Below are positions 9,224-18,087 of a stretch of 64,000 nucleotides of DNA, in pieces (positions within the stretch are counted from its first letter, which is position 1; the number at the start of each line of letters is the position of its first letter). The position numbers and the translations under genes were made by a program. The notes under the pieces were generated by a model. That model did no database searches, was not told the DNA's origin, and saw only the letters and a list, made by a program, of their open reading frames with translations. The DNA is from Candidatus Altimarinota bacterium (GTDB taxonomy: Bacteria > Patescibacteriota > Gracilibacteria > BD1-5 > UBA2023): assembly GCA_023260135.1 (NCBI GenBank), contig JALQWG010000008.1, positions 1-64,000 of the forward strand, in the 5' to 3' direction.

Positions 9224-9562
9224 ATGTACTTCTCTGGTATAGTCATCCACGGCAAAAAACTCGGACGCACAATAGGCTATCCAACAGCCAATATCGAACT
9301 CGCACCCGGTATTGTCGAAGACGGTGTCTATGCGCTCCGAATAGACTTTGACAACACAGCCCATACTGGTATGTGAACCTACCGCGAGAGTATGGAACTC
9401 TTTGAGGCAAACCTATTCGACTTCACATGAGACCTCTATGGCAAGACTCTTACTATAGAGATAATCGGTAAGATACGTGATAACAGGAAATTCAACTCAC
9501 TCGACGAACTGCGGTCTCAGATAGCACTCGATGAGGAACAAGCAAAAACTTTTGCATTTTAG
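9224..9562 (+). CDS. ribF: Riboflavin kinase, kinase domain only
   Basis: 112 aa. It matches only the C-terminal flavokinase half of bifunctional RibF, which phosphorylates riboflavin to FMN. Diagnostic motifs are MYFSGIVIHGKKLGRTIGYP with TANIELAP (the family's GRxLGxPTAN signature), EDGVYALRI, FEANLFDFTGDLYGKTL and FNSLDELRSQIALDEEQA. The usual segment between the GVY strand and the LLDF motif is shortened. The adenylyltransferase (FAD synthetase) half is absent, so this protein would make FMN but not FAD. A standard-code reading would stop at the UGA at 9374. It lies 440 nt after ribE. Confidence 0.88.
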
Positions 9563-9593
9563 AGAGTTTTTTATACAATCGCTCCACTCTTCT

Positions 9594-9671
9594 GGCGCTA
9601 TGGCAGAGTGGTCAATTGCAAGGGCCTGCAAAGCTCTACAGTCATCGGTTCGAATCCGATTAGCGCCTCCA
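9594..9671 (+). tRNA. tRNA-Cys (GCA)
   Basis: Full cloverleaf from GGCGCTATGGCAGAGTGG to encoded CCA, with anticodon arm AGGGC-CTGCAAA-GCTCT (anticodon GCA) and T-arm CGGTTCGAATCCG. Cys keeps UGC/UGU, so its GCA anticodon fits a code in which UGA has gone to Gly rather than Cys. Confidence 0.94.
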
Positions 9672-9681
9672 ACAGCTAACA

Positions 9682-9714
9682 AAAACCTCCAAAATTTTGG
9701 AGGTTTTATTTTTT
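9682..9714. terminator. Perfectly palindromic terminator
   Basis: AAAACCTCCAAAA is followed directly by TTTTGGAGGTTTT (9682-9707) and a T-rich tract. It serves tRNA-Cys on the plus strand and the SufB/D-like gene on the minus strand, whose stop codon falls inside it. Confidence 0.85.
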
Positions 9715-10344
9715 GAATATTGCATTCCTAATCTCATCGACATATCCATCACAGACTTCACAGTCACCGATATGACTCGTATGTTTGCGGAGTTCTGCCT
9801 CGATGAGGAGACTCTCAGCGGTCGTCGTATCGAGACCGTGTGACTGGAGATAAAAAAGTGACTCAGGAGATATACGATGAATACGACATGAGTGTCATCA
9901 TTCGATGTCATCGGTTGCAATCTCGAGGACTGGCATACCACGAATACTCCCACCCTCTCCGAGGAATATATTGTTCTGGTCGACTCGCGTCTCTGTGTGT
10001 CTGTATGGTGCATCAACGATGGAGCTCCCACGGATATCGAGACGTACACCATCGCCTGCGAGTCCGAGTATCTGGAGGCGAGACGTGACACTGTCTCAGA
10101 CGATACGGGTTGTCGCCTGATAGGATATATCACTTCCATAGACGACAACTCCCCCGTCGAATACTACACCCTCCTCGAGGATAAATTCACGAGTATACGA
10201 ACCATTCGTATCAAAAAGCCCTACATAATGAAGTGTCACTCCAGAACTCACATAGATACGAACAGCAGGACAATCTCCACGATCGATATAGGTCGCGGAC
10301 GTGGTGAGGGTGATCTCGGGTAATGTGAGTGGTACAATATGCAT
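9706..10344 (-). CDS. SufB/SufD-family protein (Fe-S assembly scaffold), small
   Basis: 212 aa, about half the length of SufB or SufD. The C-terminal core is diagnostic: GMPVLEIATDDIECGHSCRI, then ISPESLFYLQSHGLDTTTAE and SLLIEAELRK, matching the SufBD pattern of LEI-TDD-C-H followed by LFYL-SRGL. The conserved Cys-x-His (ECGHS) is present, its Gly coded by UGA. Upstream is a beta-helix-like region (DGGVVVYGSDI, LRL-type strands). The sequence ends GDCEVCDGYVDEIRNAIFKK with an extra C-x-x-C. No SufC, SufS or SufU is in the window, so the protein may act as a single minimal scaffold or with distant partners. The stop overlaps the terminator at 9682-9714. Confidence 0.83.
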
Positions 10345-10453
10345 GACGAGAGTATAGAGAAAAAGGTCAAATATACAACTGGATTTTATAGAGGAAATGT
10401 GTAGAATATGGAACATAGTGTATAAGCATAGTACATAGACTGGAATCCTGTCT

Positions 10454-10529
10454 CTGTCATCCTGAAGTATGAAGGATCTGCTGGATAAAATTATATATAA
10501 AGCAGGTGCTTTGTTCATCAGCGTGACAG
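10454..10529. repeat. Palindromic repeat, GTCAT-CTGA family (stand-alone copy)
   Basis: The left arm starts CTGTCATCCTGAAGTATGAA (10454) and the right arm ends GTTCATCAGCGTGACAG (10529). They are imperfect inverted copies around an AT-rich centre. This is the same family as the repeats at 13052, 13389, 34337 and 53633. It resembles a MITE or REP-like unit, in the gap between the SufB/D-like gene and the ATPase. Confidence 0.75.
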
Positions 10530-10601
10530 AAACCCAGAATCAAATACCTTATACCAAGAACCATATACCAAAATTTTTAATTGTTAATTATTCATTGTTC
10601 A

Positions 10602-13007
10602 TTGTCCTCCTCTCCCCTCATCACCCTCGAAGTCGCTGTCGATAGAGCCAATGAAAAGTGAGTTTTTGTTGCGCGTGAGATGCTCGCAACACTCCATGAT
10701 ACACTCCATGACCGACATGTAGGATTTTTTCACTGGAGGCATCATGCTCCGATTTTCCGGTTTTTCATCATCCACCAGGATGGACGGATTCGGTTTTTTT
10801 TTCAGGTGGAGGCCAAGCATCGAGCATTCCTCGAGAGTCAGCTCTACGCACACTACAGCGATATCGAGATACGAGAGACGGATTTTCTCATCCGAGAAGA
10901 CCAGGAATTCCAGATACAAGAGGCACGTCTCGCACATATAGATGATGAGACCCTGAAGCTCTATGTGAGCATGAAGGACCGTACCGAGAAGGAGTCAATC
11001 GATCCACTCTCATCCCTGACATCTGCACTATCAAAGATCAAACGAGAAGATACGGGATTCATCCGAGTAGACTTCGCACCACTCCCAGACCATGACTGGC
11101 GCGAGTGAAGTCAGCGGAAGATTATCGAGACGCATCTATTACCAACTTTTGCAAAAGCATTCCTCCTCCAGAACTGGAGCTGGGTCCGAGTTGGTCTTTT
11201 TCCGTTTGTAGTACTCGCGAAGTTTTTTGCGCTTCTGGCTCCTCGAGGTGAAGAGGGTGAACACGGACACAAGGAAGAACATGCAAAAGAATGAAAAACC
11301 GAAACCAAGTTCGATAACTATGGCTATGCAGTACGTATCCTCGTCGGTGCCAGTGGTACGAGTACGACACGTGATACAAGTGCTGCCCTCTCGATATACT
11401 CGAGTCCTCGGGGTGGACACCTCGCGCTCACACGAGCGAAGAAGATGCTCTATACCAAAATACCGAAAAAGTTCTCAAAATATCGAACCCTCCTCACGAC
11501 GACTGAACTCGCGGGACTGATCCATCTCCCGACTATCTATGTGAAGACTCCAGGAGTGAACTGGGTGACAACGAGAAAATTCGAACCACCACACAACCTC
11601 CCGAGTCCTGAGAAGCCAAATACTCCAATAGGAACATCGAACTTCCGTGGGAGTACACAGGGATTCGGTATCCAGCCGATCGATCGCGCTCGTCATGTCT
11701 ACATTATCGGTAAGACGGGTATGGGTAAGTCGACCCTCCTCGAGAATATGCTCTACTCTGATATCATGAGTGGTCGTGGAGTTGGCCTCATCGATCCACA
11801 TGGTGACCTTGCAGACACGATACTCGCCAATATCCCGAAGTCGCGTACCAACGATATCGTCCTCTTCGATCCGTCAGATACCGAGTTCCCAATAGCATTC
11901 AATATGCTCGACAATCCTCGTCCAGAACTCCGCCCGATTGTAGCATCTGGACTGGTTTCGATATTTAAAAAAATGTTTGCTGAGAGTTGGTGACCGCGCC
12001 TCGAGTATATCCTCCGCAATACGATACTCACCCTCCTTCTCATCCCTGACACAACCCTCATCTCTATTCCCCTCATGCTCACACATGAGTCATACAGACG
12101 CAAGGTGGTATCAAAAATCACCGACCCTATCCTCATCCAGTTCTGGACACAAGAGTTCGAAAAGATGGCGCCAGCGCAGATGAGTGAGGCTATCAACCCA
12201 ATTCTCAACAAGGTTGGGCAATTCCTCTCATCACCAATCCTCCGCAACATCCTCGGTCAGCCGAAGAATCCATTCTCACTCAGATGGATCATGGACAATG
12301 AGAAGATATTTATCGTGAATCTGTCAAAAGGAAAGATCGGAGAAGATGCTTCTGCCCTCCTCGGTGCCATGATGGTAACCAAGTTCCAGATCGAGGCAAT
12401 GACGCGTGCAGATATGCCTGAGTCAGAACGCCGGGACTTCGGACTCTATGTCGATGAGTTCCAGAACTTCGCGACGGATTCTTTTGCCACTATCCTCTCA
12501 GAAGCCCGAAAATACAAGCTCTCACTTACGATGGCGAACCAATACATCGAGCAGATGCCCGAGGCTGTTCAGGGAGCAGTTTTTGGTAATGTCGGTACAC
12601 TTATCTCGTTCCAAGTCGGGTTCAACGATGCCAAGGTGCTCTCAGATGCATTCGGAGGCGAAGATATCATAGTACCTGCTGACCTCACGAACCTCGCCAA
12701 GTACGATATATATACCAAGCTCCTTATCGACGGGATGCCATCACCAGTATTCTCAGCCACGACCCTCGCACCGATACATTCTCGCATCGATGTACCACCA
12801 CAGCAGTCTCGTGATGTCCTACTCAAGGTATCACGTGAGAAGTACACCAAGAAGCGTGAATTCGTAGAGAAAAAGATATTCGAATACGCGGGCAAGATCA
12901 GCGAAGATGAGAAAAAATACCGCACCGAACAGGCCGCATATAAGGAAAAAATAAAAGCCGAAAAGGATGCTGAGAGGACTAAGATGAAGAAAGTAGACTC
13001 AGAATAG
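10602..13007 (+). CDS. VirD4/TraG-like type IV secretion coupling ATPase
   Basis: 801 aa. The ATPase core has Walker A GKTGMGKSTLLENMLYSDIM (from about residue 370), GVGLIDPHGDLADTIL, and a Walker B-type strand FGLYVDEFQNFATDSFATIL (about residue 614), then KLSLTMANQYIEQMPEAVQG and the TraM-recognition-like C-terminal domain. The layout matches HerA/FtsK-superfamily coupling proteins. A hydrophobic stretch after residue 185 (GLFPFVVLAKFFALLA) could be a membrane segment. The N-terminal 170 residues (TLHDTLHDRHVGFFHW and so on) are a separate domain. The tail is highly charged (KKIFEYAGKISEDEKKYR). The TTG at 10602 is the most likely start, in a repeated ATT-rich stretch; the first ATG is 10680. 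No other secretion genes are adjacent. UGA is Gly at 10659, 11106, 11292 and 11991. Confidence 0.85.
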
Positions 13008-13051
13008 TGGTGACTTCTTATATCCAAATCTGCTCTATGATTTCTCTGTTT

Positions 13052-13081
13052 CTGTCATTCTGAGGTACGAAGAATCTGCTC
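13052..13081 (+). repeat. Left inverted repeat of GIY-YIG unit
   Basis: This 30-bp sequence starts CTGTCATTCTGAGGTACGAA. It matches the reverse complement of 13389-13418 at 25 of 30 positions by eye. It lies 14 nt before the GIY-YIG start. Confidence 0.8.
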
Positions 13082-13094
13082 TGTGTTTTATCTT

Positions 13095-13385
13095 ATGGAA
13101 AAATTATACTCAGTCTATATTATTGCTAGTCCAAGTAATGTTCTCTATATCTGAGTAACGAATAACCTGATTCGACGAATACAAGAGCACAAGGAATGAA
13201 AAATCGAATGATTTTCAAGAAAATATTGATGTAATCGATTACTCTACTATGAATCTGGTATATATATTCATGATGCAATTACAAGAGAAAAAGAAATCAA
13301 AGGATGGATACGAAAGAGAAAAATAGAACTTATTGAGTCTATGAATCCAACATGGAAAGATCTATATGAAGACATACTATCATAA
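13095..13385 (+). CDS. Small GIY-YIG nuclease
   Basis: 96 aa, a single-domain member of the family of stand-alone GIY-YIG proteins related to the UvrC N-terminal nuclease. The motif appears as YSVYIIASPSNVLYIGVTNN, with UGA coding the Gly of YIG, followed by LIRRIQEHKEGKIEGFSRKY, GIYIHDAITREKEIKGWIRK and a terminal WKDLYEDILS. The catalytic Arg (LIRRIQEH) and Glu (AITREKEIK) are in place. The gene is tightly enclosed by inverted copies of a palindromic repeat that also occurs elsewhere in the window, so it may be part of a small mobile unit (see findings). Confidence 0.93.
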
Positions 13386-13388
13386 AAA

Positions 13389-13418
13389 GGGCAGATGCTT
13401 CGTGCCTCAGCATGACAC
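13389..13418 (-). repeat. Right inverted repeat of GIY-YIG unit
   Basis: On the minus strand it reads GTGTCATGCTGAGGCACGAA and so on, the inverted partner of 13052-13081. It begins 3 nt after the GIY-YIG stop codon. Confidence 0.8.
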
Positions 13419-13429
13419 GACGGGACTCT

Positions 13430-13565
13430 CTGTTCCTGTCATTCTGAGAAGGATGAATTCATCCGTAGGATGAAGAGGAGCCACTCTGGGGTGCGAAGGA
13501 AGACTCTGTTCTGTTGTTTTTGAATTTCCAGCAGATGCTTCATGCCTCGCAGTGGCAGGAATAGT
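13430..13565. repeat. Second palindromic repeat unit of the same family
   Basis: It starts CTGTCATTCTGAGAAGGATG and ends with AGCAGATGCTTCATGCCTCG followed by CAGTGGCAGG, an inverted relation to its start. Inside is a short GAATTCATCC/GGATGAA hairpin and no gene. It may be a non-autonomous copy of the flanking GIY-YIG unit. Confidence 0.6.
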
Positions 13566-13574
13566 AGAGACCAC

Positions 13575-13603
13575 CAAAAAAATCCCCTTTCGGGGATTTT
13601 TAT
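13575..13603 (-). terminator. Intrinsic terminator
   Basis: AAAAATCCCC-TTTC-GGGGATTTTT with flanking A and T runs. It lies directly downstream of the large minus-strand surface gene. Confidence 0.85.
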
Positions 13604-13619
13604 CATAATAGAGACCTGA

Positions 13620-16600
13620 TTATCTCACTACACGTTGTACATCATAGTTACCGAGGTACTGTGAGAGAAGTGGTGGAGGATTGACGAGTGCTCGGTTCGA
13701 GTAGGAGATGATAGTTCCTGTTGTGAGGATATCATAGGCACTTGTACCACGAGCATAGAGACGAGAGTTGAAGAGTGGAGTTGCATTACCATAGAGTGAT
13801 CCCTCGATACGGAGGATAGTACTCGTAGTATTGGCTCCTGTATATGTGATATCTCCGCCTGTTGTCTCTCTGATTGCCACATAGACTCAAGCGAGAGAGT
13901 TGACTGCACCTGCATTTGGTGTACCAGTACCATTGTAGACCTGGATATTACCACCCTTGGCAATCCATGCCCAACTCGCAGTCGAGTCTGCATATACAGT
14001 ATTACAATTGAGGATGATATTACCTTCTACGATAACTGTACGGACACCATCCATAGTAAATACACTGCGACTCTGAGGACAGTTAATAGTGAGATTTCAT
14101 CTGATAGCTCGGATATTCTGATTACCATTGAGGAGGGGGAGATCAGAGAGGTCATCAGCAACAACATCTCCTATTCTGGCACCATTCACTGTGATATTCT
14201 GCATGGTAGTTGTAGCAGTCGTAGTCGTGCTCGTAGTCGTGGATCGACTCGTGACACGCATACCCTGGAGGAAACTATCTACAACACGCTGAGGTGTCAT
14301 ATTGACGAATGTAGCTATACTACGATTCACTGGAGTACCAGTTGTTCCGACGAGGGCACTCGATACACGTACAGGGAGCTTGGTGAGCTCTACAGTCGCT
14401 GTCGGAGAACAGTCTGTTCCTGAACATGATACGAGTCCGATAGTTGTCTCACCTGGAACCCTTCACTGGAATGCACTATTGAGTGTTGGACCGATATTCC
14501 CTGCTGGAGTCATATACTGTGTTGCTCCACGAAAGAGATTGATATTGTTCTGAGAAGTGGAGTTTGCCTTCATATAGTCGCCACCTACAGTGTTCTGATA
14601 CTGGTAGTCACCACGACCGATGAGTACATACCTCTTGCTGTCTGTTCTTCTGGTGAATATCTGAATACCTGGACTCAGAGCAGCAGCTTCGCCGAATGTT
14701 GTACAGATTCTTGTACCATCGATGACTCCTGCATCAGCACCATCGAGACAGATTTTTTTGTCTGCCTCCATCATGAGTGGGATAGCATACTGTGTCTTCA
14801 CACCGAATCCTACCACATCTGCGAGGGAGAATACCTTGCCTCCAACACCTGTAACCACACCATTCGCTGAGAATGCTATCTTGCCTGGTTCTCCATCGAG
14901 CCAGTCATAGCCGAATCGAGTATTTGCGAGAGTAGGGATAGTCATCCAGATATCTGATATAGGGTTAGCACCTGGAGTAGTCGTGAGATCGAGCTGACAG
15001 TTCTGACACCATGGAGCCCCGACAACATCACATTCCTCACCTGGCTGGAGGACACCATTACCACACTGACCACCGCCGCCGCCTCATCCACCACCACCGC
15101 CGCCGCCTCATCCACATGAGAGTGACTGAGCCTGACAGAGGGCGAGACCTGCGCTATCTGCACTATAACACTGAGCTGAAGGGATACCAGCAGCGATACA
15201 TGCTGATTGTGTACTGTAGTATGCACACGTTGCGATACCATTGACACATGTCTTTCCAACAAGTGAGGCACCTCCACCACCCGGAGTAGTAGTCGTGAGT
15301 GTTGTCGCACAGCTACCAATAGTTGATCCAGAGAGGATAACACCCGTTGAGCGGACGCGAACTCCACATGATACAGCGATAGTTGTACTATATGATGCTG
15401 ACGCCGTACATGAACCAGTATCGGATGATGACCATGCACCAGTACCACTACCACAGTTAAACTGATAATCAAGGTCTGTCCTTGCACCTGTATAACTTGC
15501 TGGAGTACATGTATATGTCACAGCAGTACTTGGATTGACATTGCCTACTGTCGTAGTCGATATGCTACCACAACTCGGAACACCGACGAGTATCTGTACA
15601 TTGGCTGGGTCAGTATTGTTATCTGGGTTGGTATCACCAGGATTGCGGACAGTTGCAGTATTGGAGTACTCACCTGCGATGATCGATGACGATGCTACGG
15701 CATTGACGACGATATCAGAAAAGCTAGCACCAACCGCGAGATTGTCACCACGAGTACATGAGAATGAACGATTCCCATTGGCACCAGAGGTACACGTCCA
15801 TCCTGTTCCTGTCACAGTTCCTGTGATAGTGAATCCGTTCGGGAGAGTATCTTCGACATTGGTTGTTCCTGTAGCGGTTGCTGGTCCCTCATTGCGGACT
15901 ACGAATCGGTAACGAACACTTCCTGCCTGTGGGATAGTGAGGATATCACGATCCACATCTGTACCATCATTGGTTGTCTGGTGGTCACCATCACGCTGTG
16001 GAGTTCCTGTTGTTATATCTGCGACGTATTTTTTGATCGAGAGGTCAAAAGAATTCGCAGGAACAATCACTACTTCTGCTGGATCGCAGTTATTCACTTT
16101 GTATTTTCCTGTATCTGGATCGAGTACCTGACCTTCGTTCGGATCGTTTTGATTCGAGAGACATGCGACGTTACGATATGTGCCTACCTGCATGTTCGCA
16201 GCTATATTGGCCCTGAGTGTAATCGGAGTTGCATATTCACCCATAGCATATGAGCGAGTTGTCGTACATGAGAATCCTGTTGCCGAGAGCTGACTACATG
16301 TCCACTCACCCTGAGTGGCTGCGATAGAGGCAATCGATACGCCTGCTGGGAAGTCTGTATCAGTTACAGTTGTTGTTCCAGTCGATGCGAGTACACCGAG
16401 ATTCTGGAGGGTAAAAGTATACTCTACTCCTGTATCACCTGGACGTACTGGGGCTGACTCATCATCACCCTTCACGAACTTCTTGAGTCTCAGGTCAAAT
16501 CCATTAGGATTCGGAGGATTTACATTGGCAGGGTCGAAGTTATTGGCATCTTCATTACATACTGCACGAGGAGTCTGTCCGTTGGTACCACCGAGTGATG

Positions 16601-17864
16601 GATCTGGCATAGAGCCATTGGCATTACACTGGTATCCATCTGCTTCCTGAGGATTGTGTACATACGCATAGTTCATATATCCCTCTGGGCGGAATGTCAG
16701 ATTCGTCACCTGAACAGGGACAGTGATGACATTGAACTCTGTATTGGCTGGGTATGAGTCAGTGGTCGTACATGTGATATCACTTGTTCCTGCAGCACCA
16801 GTACATGTCCAACCATTACCAGATGGAGTTGCACGGAGTGTGATAGGAGCTGGGAGACGATCACGTACTGTCGTTGTACCAGTGACTGCACCTGTACCAT
16901 TGTTGCGGACAACGATAGTATAGTTGAACTGTTCTGTATTATCTACTGAGGCGAATACATCTTCTGACTTCGCGTATTTTTTGATAGAGAGGTCAAAATT
17001 CCCTGGAGTAGGATTCCCTGGAGTATAGTTGGCACTACAGTTCACTGCTGTGTTGGTATTACATGACCAAGTATAATTCGTCGTAGTTCCTGATTGAGTA
17101 GATGCAAATCCTGATACAGTACCAGTAGTACAGAGAGTATCTGTTGCGAGAACTGGAGCTGATTGAGCTCCTGTCTTGGCTGGATTACAGACTGGAGGAG
17201 TCACTATCGGAGTACATGTTGTTGGATTACATGTAGCTGGTGTGTAACCTGGAGCTTTTGGGTCACAAGTCTCACCATGTGATACGATACCATCACCACA
17301 CCAACGAGCATATATATTAAAACACTCATTATCAACAATACGTTCTGAGTCAAAATCTGGTACAGATTTTGTAGCATAATTATAATTGAGATCTGTATAG
17401 CCAAGTGTGTAAGTTCAACCAATAAGTGTCTTTGAATATAGTCGGTTTATCTTATAGACAATTTGTCATGCTAAAATATTAGGATTTGATGGGTGTCCAG
17501 TTAGTCTTGAGCCACCATCATTTTGCATAACAACTACACTCTCGATTCCTTTTGGTTTGCCATTAGATCGAAAATTAAATCATCCTGAGATATCAAGTAT
17601 ATTGTCTGGGCTATATACCTGTACTTTTGTAGACTTCATTCCAAAAGCCCAATCATAACTCGGATCAGCCTTAAAAATATCTCTTGGATATCGAACCTCT
17701 CATACATACCAATAGTCAGTGACATTAGCTCAGTTACAAAATGCCTCAGGAGAACTGATACTCTCTTGATTAACTGGTGTTGGTGCAGCATGTATAGCTG
17801 ATAGCGCAGAGGAAAATGCAATTATTGCAATTACCGCATAGATTGTCTGTTTTTGTATAGACAT
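13620..17864 (-). CDS. Giant cell-surface protein with DUF11 repeats
   Basis: 1414 aa and secreted: MSIQKQTIYAVIAIIAFSSA plus LSAIHA is a signal peptide. After a Cys-containing N-terminal domain come three DUF11-type beta-sandwich repeats opening NFDLSIKKYAKS (about 287), GFDLRLKKFVKGDDE (about 455) and SFDLSIKKYVADI (about 605). Each has the paired VRDRLPAPITL or VEDTLPNGFTI motif and SxTxTR-like strands. A Cys-rich segment and a poly-Gly hinge (about 917-932) follow, in which two of 14 residues are UGA-coded Gly. The remaining part is a filamentous beta-rich region, again with UGA glycines. No membrane anchor or LPxTG is visible at the C-terminus. Such repeats form stalks of surface adhesins. 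Attachment to a host cell is inference. It is followed in operon order by nothing; the terminator is at 13575. Confidence 0.88.
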
Positions 17865-17881
17865 AGGTGGGAATTAAAAAA

Positions 17882-18061
17882 TTATTCTTTTGAATTCAGT
17901 GGAATACTACCACTGAATTCTTGTGGTGCAACATCTGGCGCAACCTCTATTTGGCTTGTAGGCTGAGTACTTTCTTGTGTAGTGTCCTTCTGATTATCAG
18001 TCATAGTACACGATGAAAAAACGAGAAGAGATGAGATTAGGAGTACGGTATTTGTTTTCAT
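17882..18061 (-). CDS. Small lipoprotein, 59 aa
   Basis: MKTNTVLLISSLLVFSSCTM has a typical lipobox (LVFSSC) with the lipidated Cys at residue 18. The mature part is a 41-residue acidic, Ser/Thr/Gln-rich tail (TDNQKDTTQESTQPTSQIEV) with no recognisable fold. The gene lies between two large surface-protein genes in the same orientation, 26 nt after the upstream stop and 17 nt before the next start, so it is probably part of a surface-protein operon. Its coding end contains a perfect palindrome (see repeat at 17892). Confidence 0.75.
   Translation of the reverse strand: MKTNTVLLISSLLVFSSCTMTDNQKDTTQESTQPTSQIEVAPDVAPQEFSGSIPLNSKE
17892..17920. repeat. Perfect 11-bp inverted repeat in lipoprotein 3' end
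   Basis: GAATTCAGTGG and CCACTGAATTC enclose AATACTA. It encodes the EFSGSIPLNS end of the lipoprotein. There is no T-tract, so it may be a protein-binding site or mRNA-stabilising hairpin. Confidence 0.6.
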
Positions 18062-18087
18062 ATTGTATTGTGATGAAAGTGTATTAG

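Noticed and set aside
15010-16923. Several plus-strand ORFs within the DUF11 gene
   Set aside because: They are antisense shadows of a Thr/Gly-rich coding sequence and encode low-complexity peptides.
13620-17864. CRISPR-like impression from the repeated segments
   Set aside because: The repeats are about 150-residue protein domains, not short direct repeats with spacers. No CRISPR array is present in the window.
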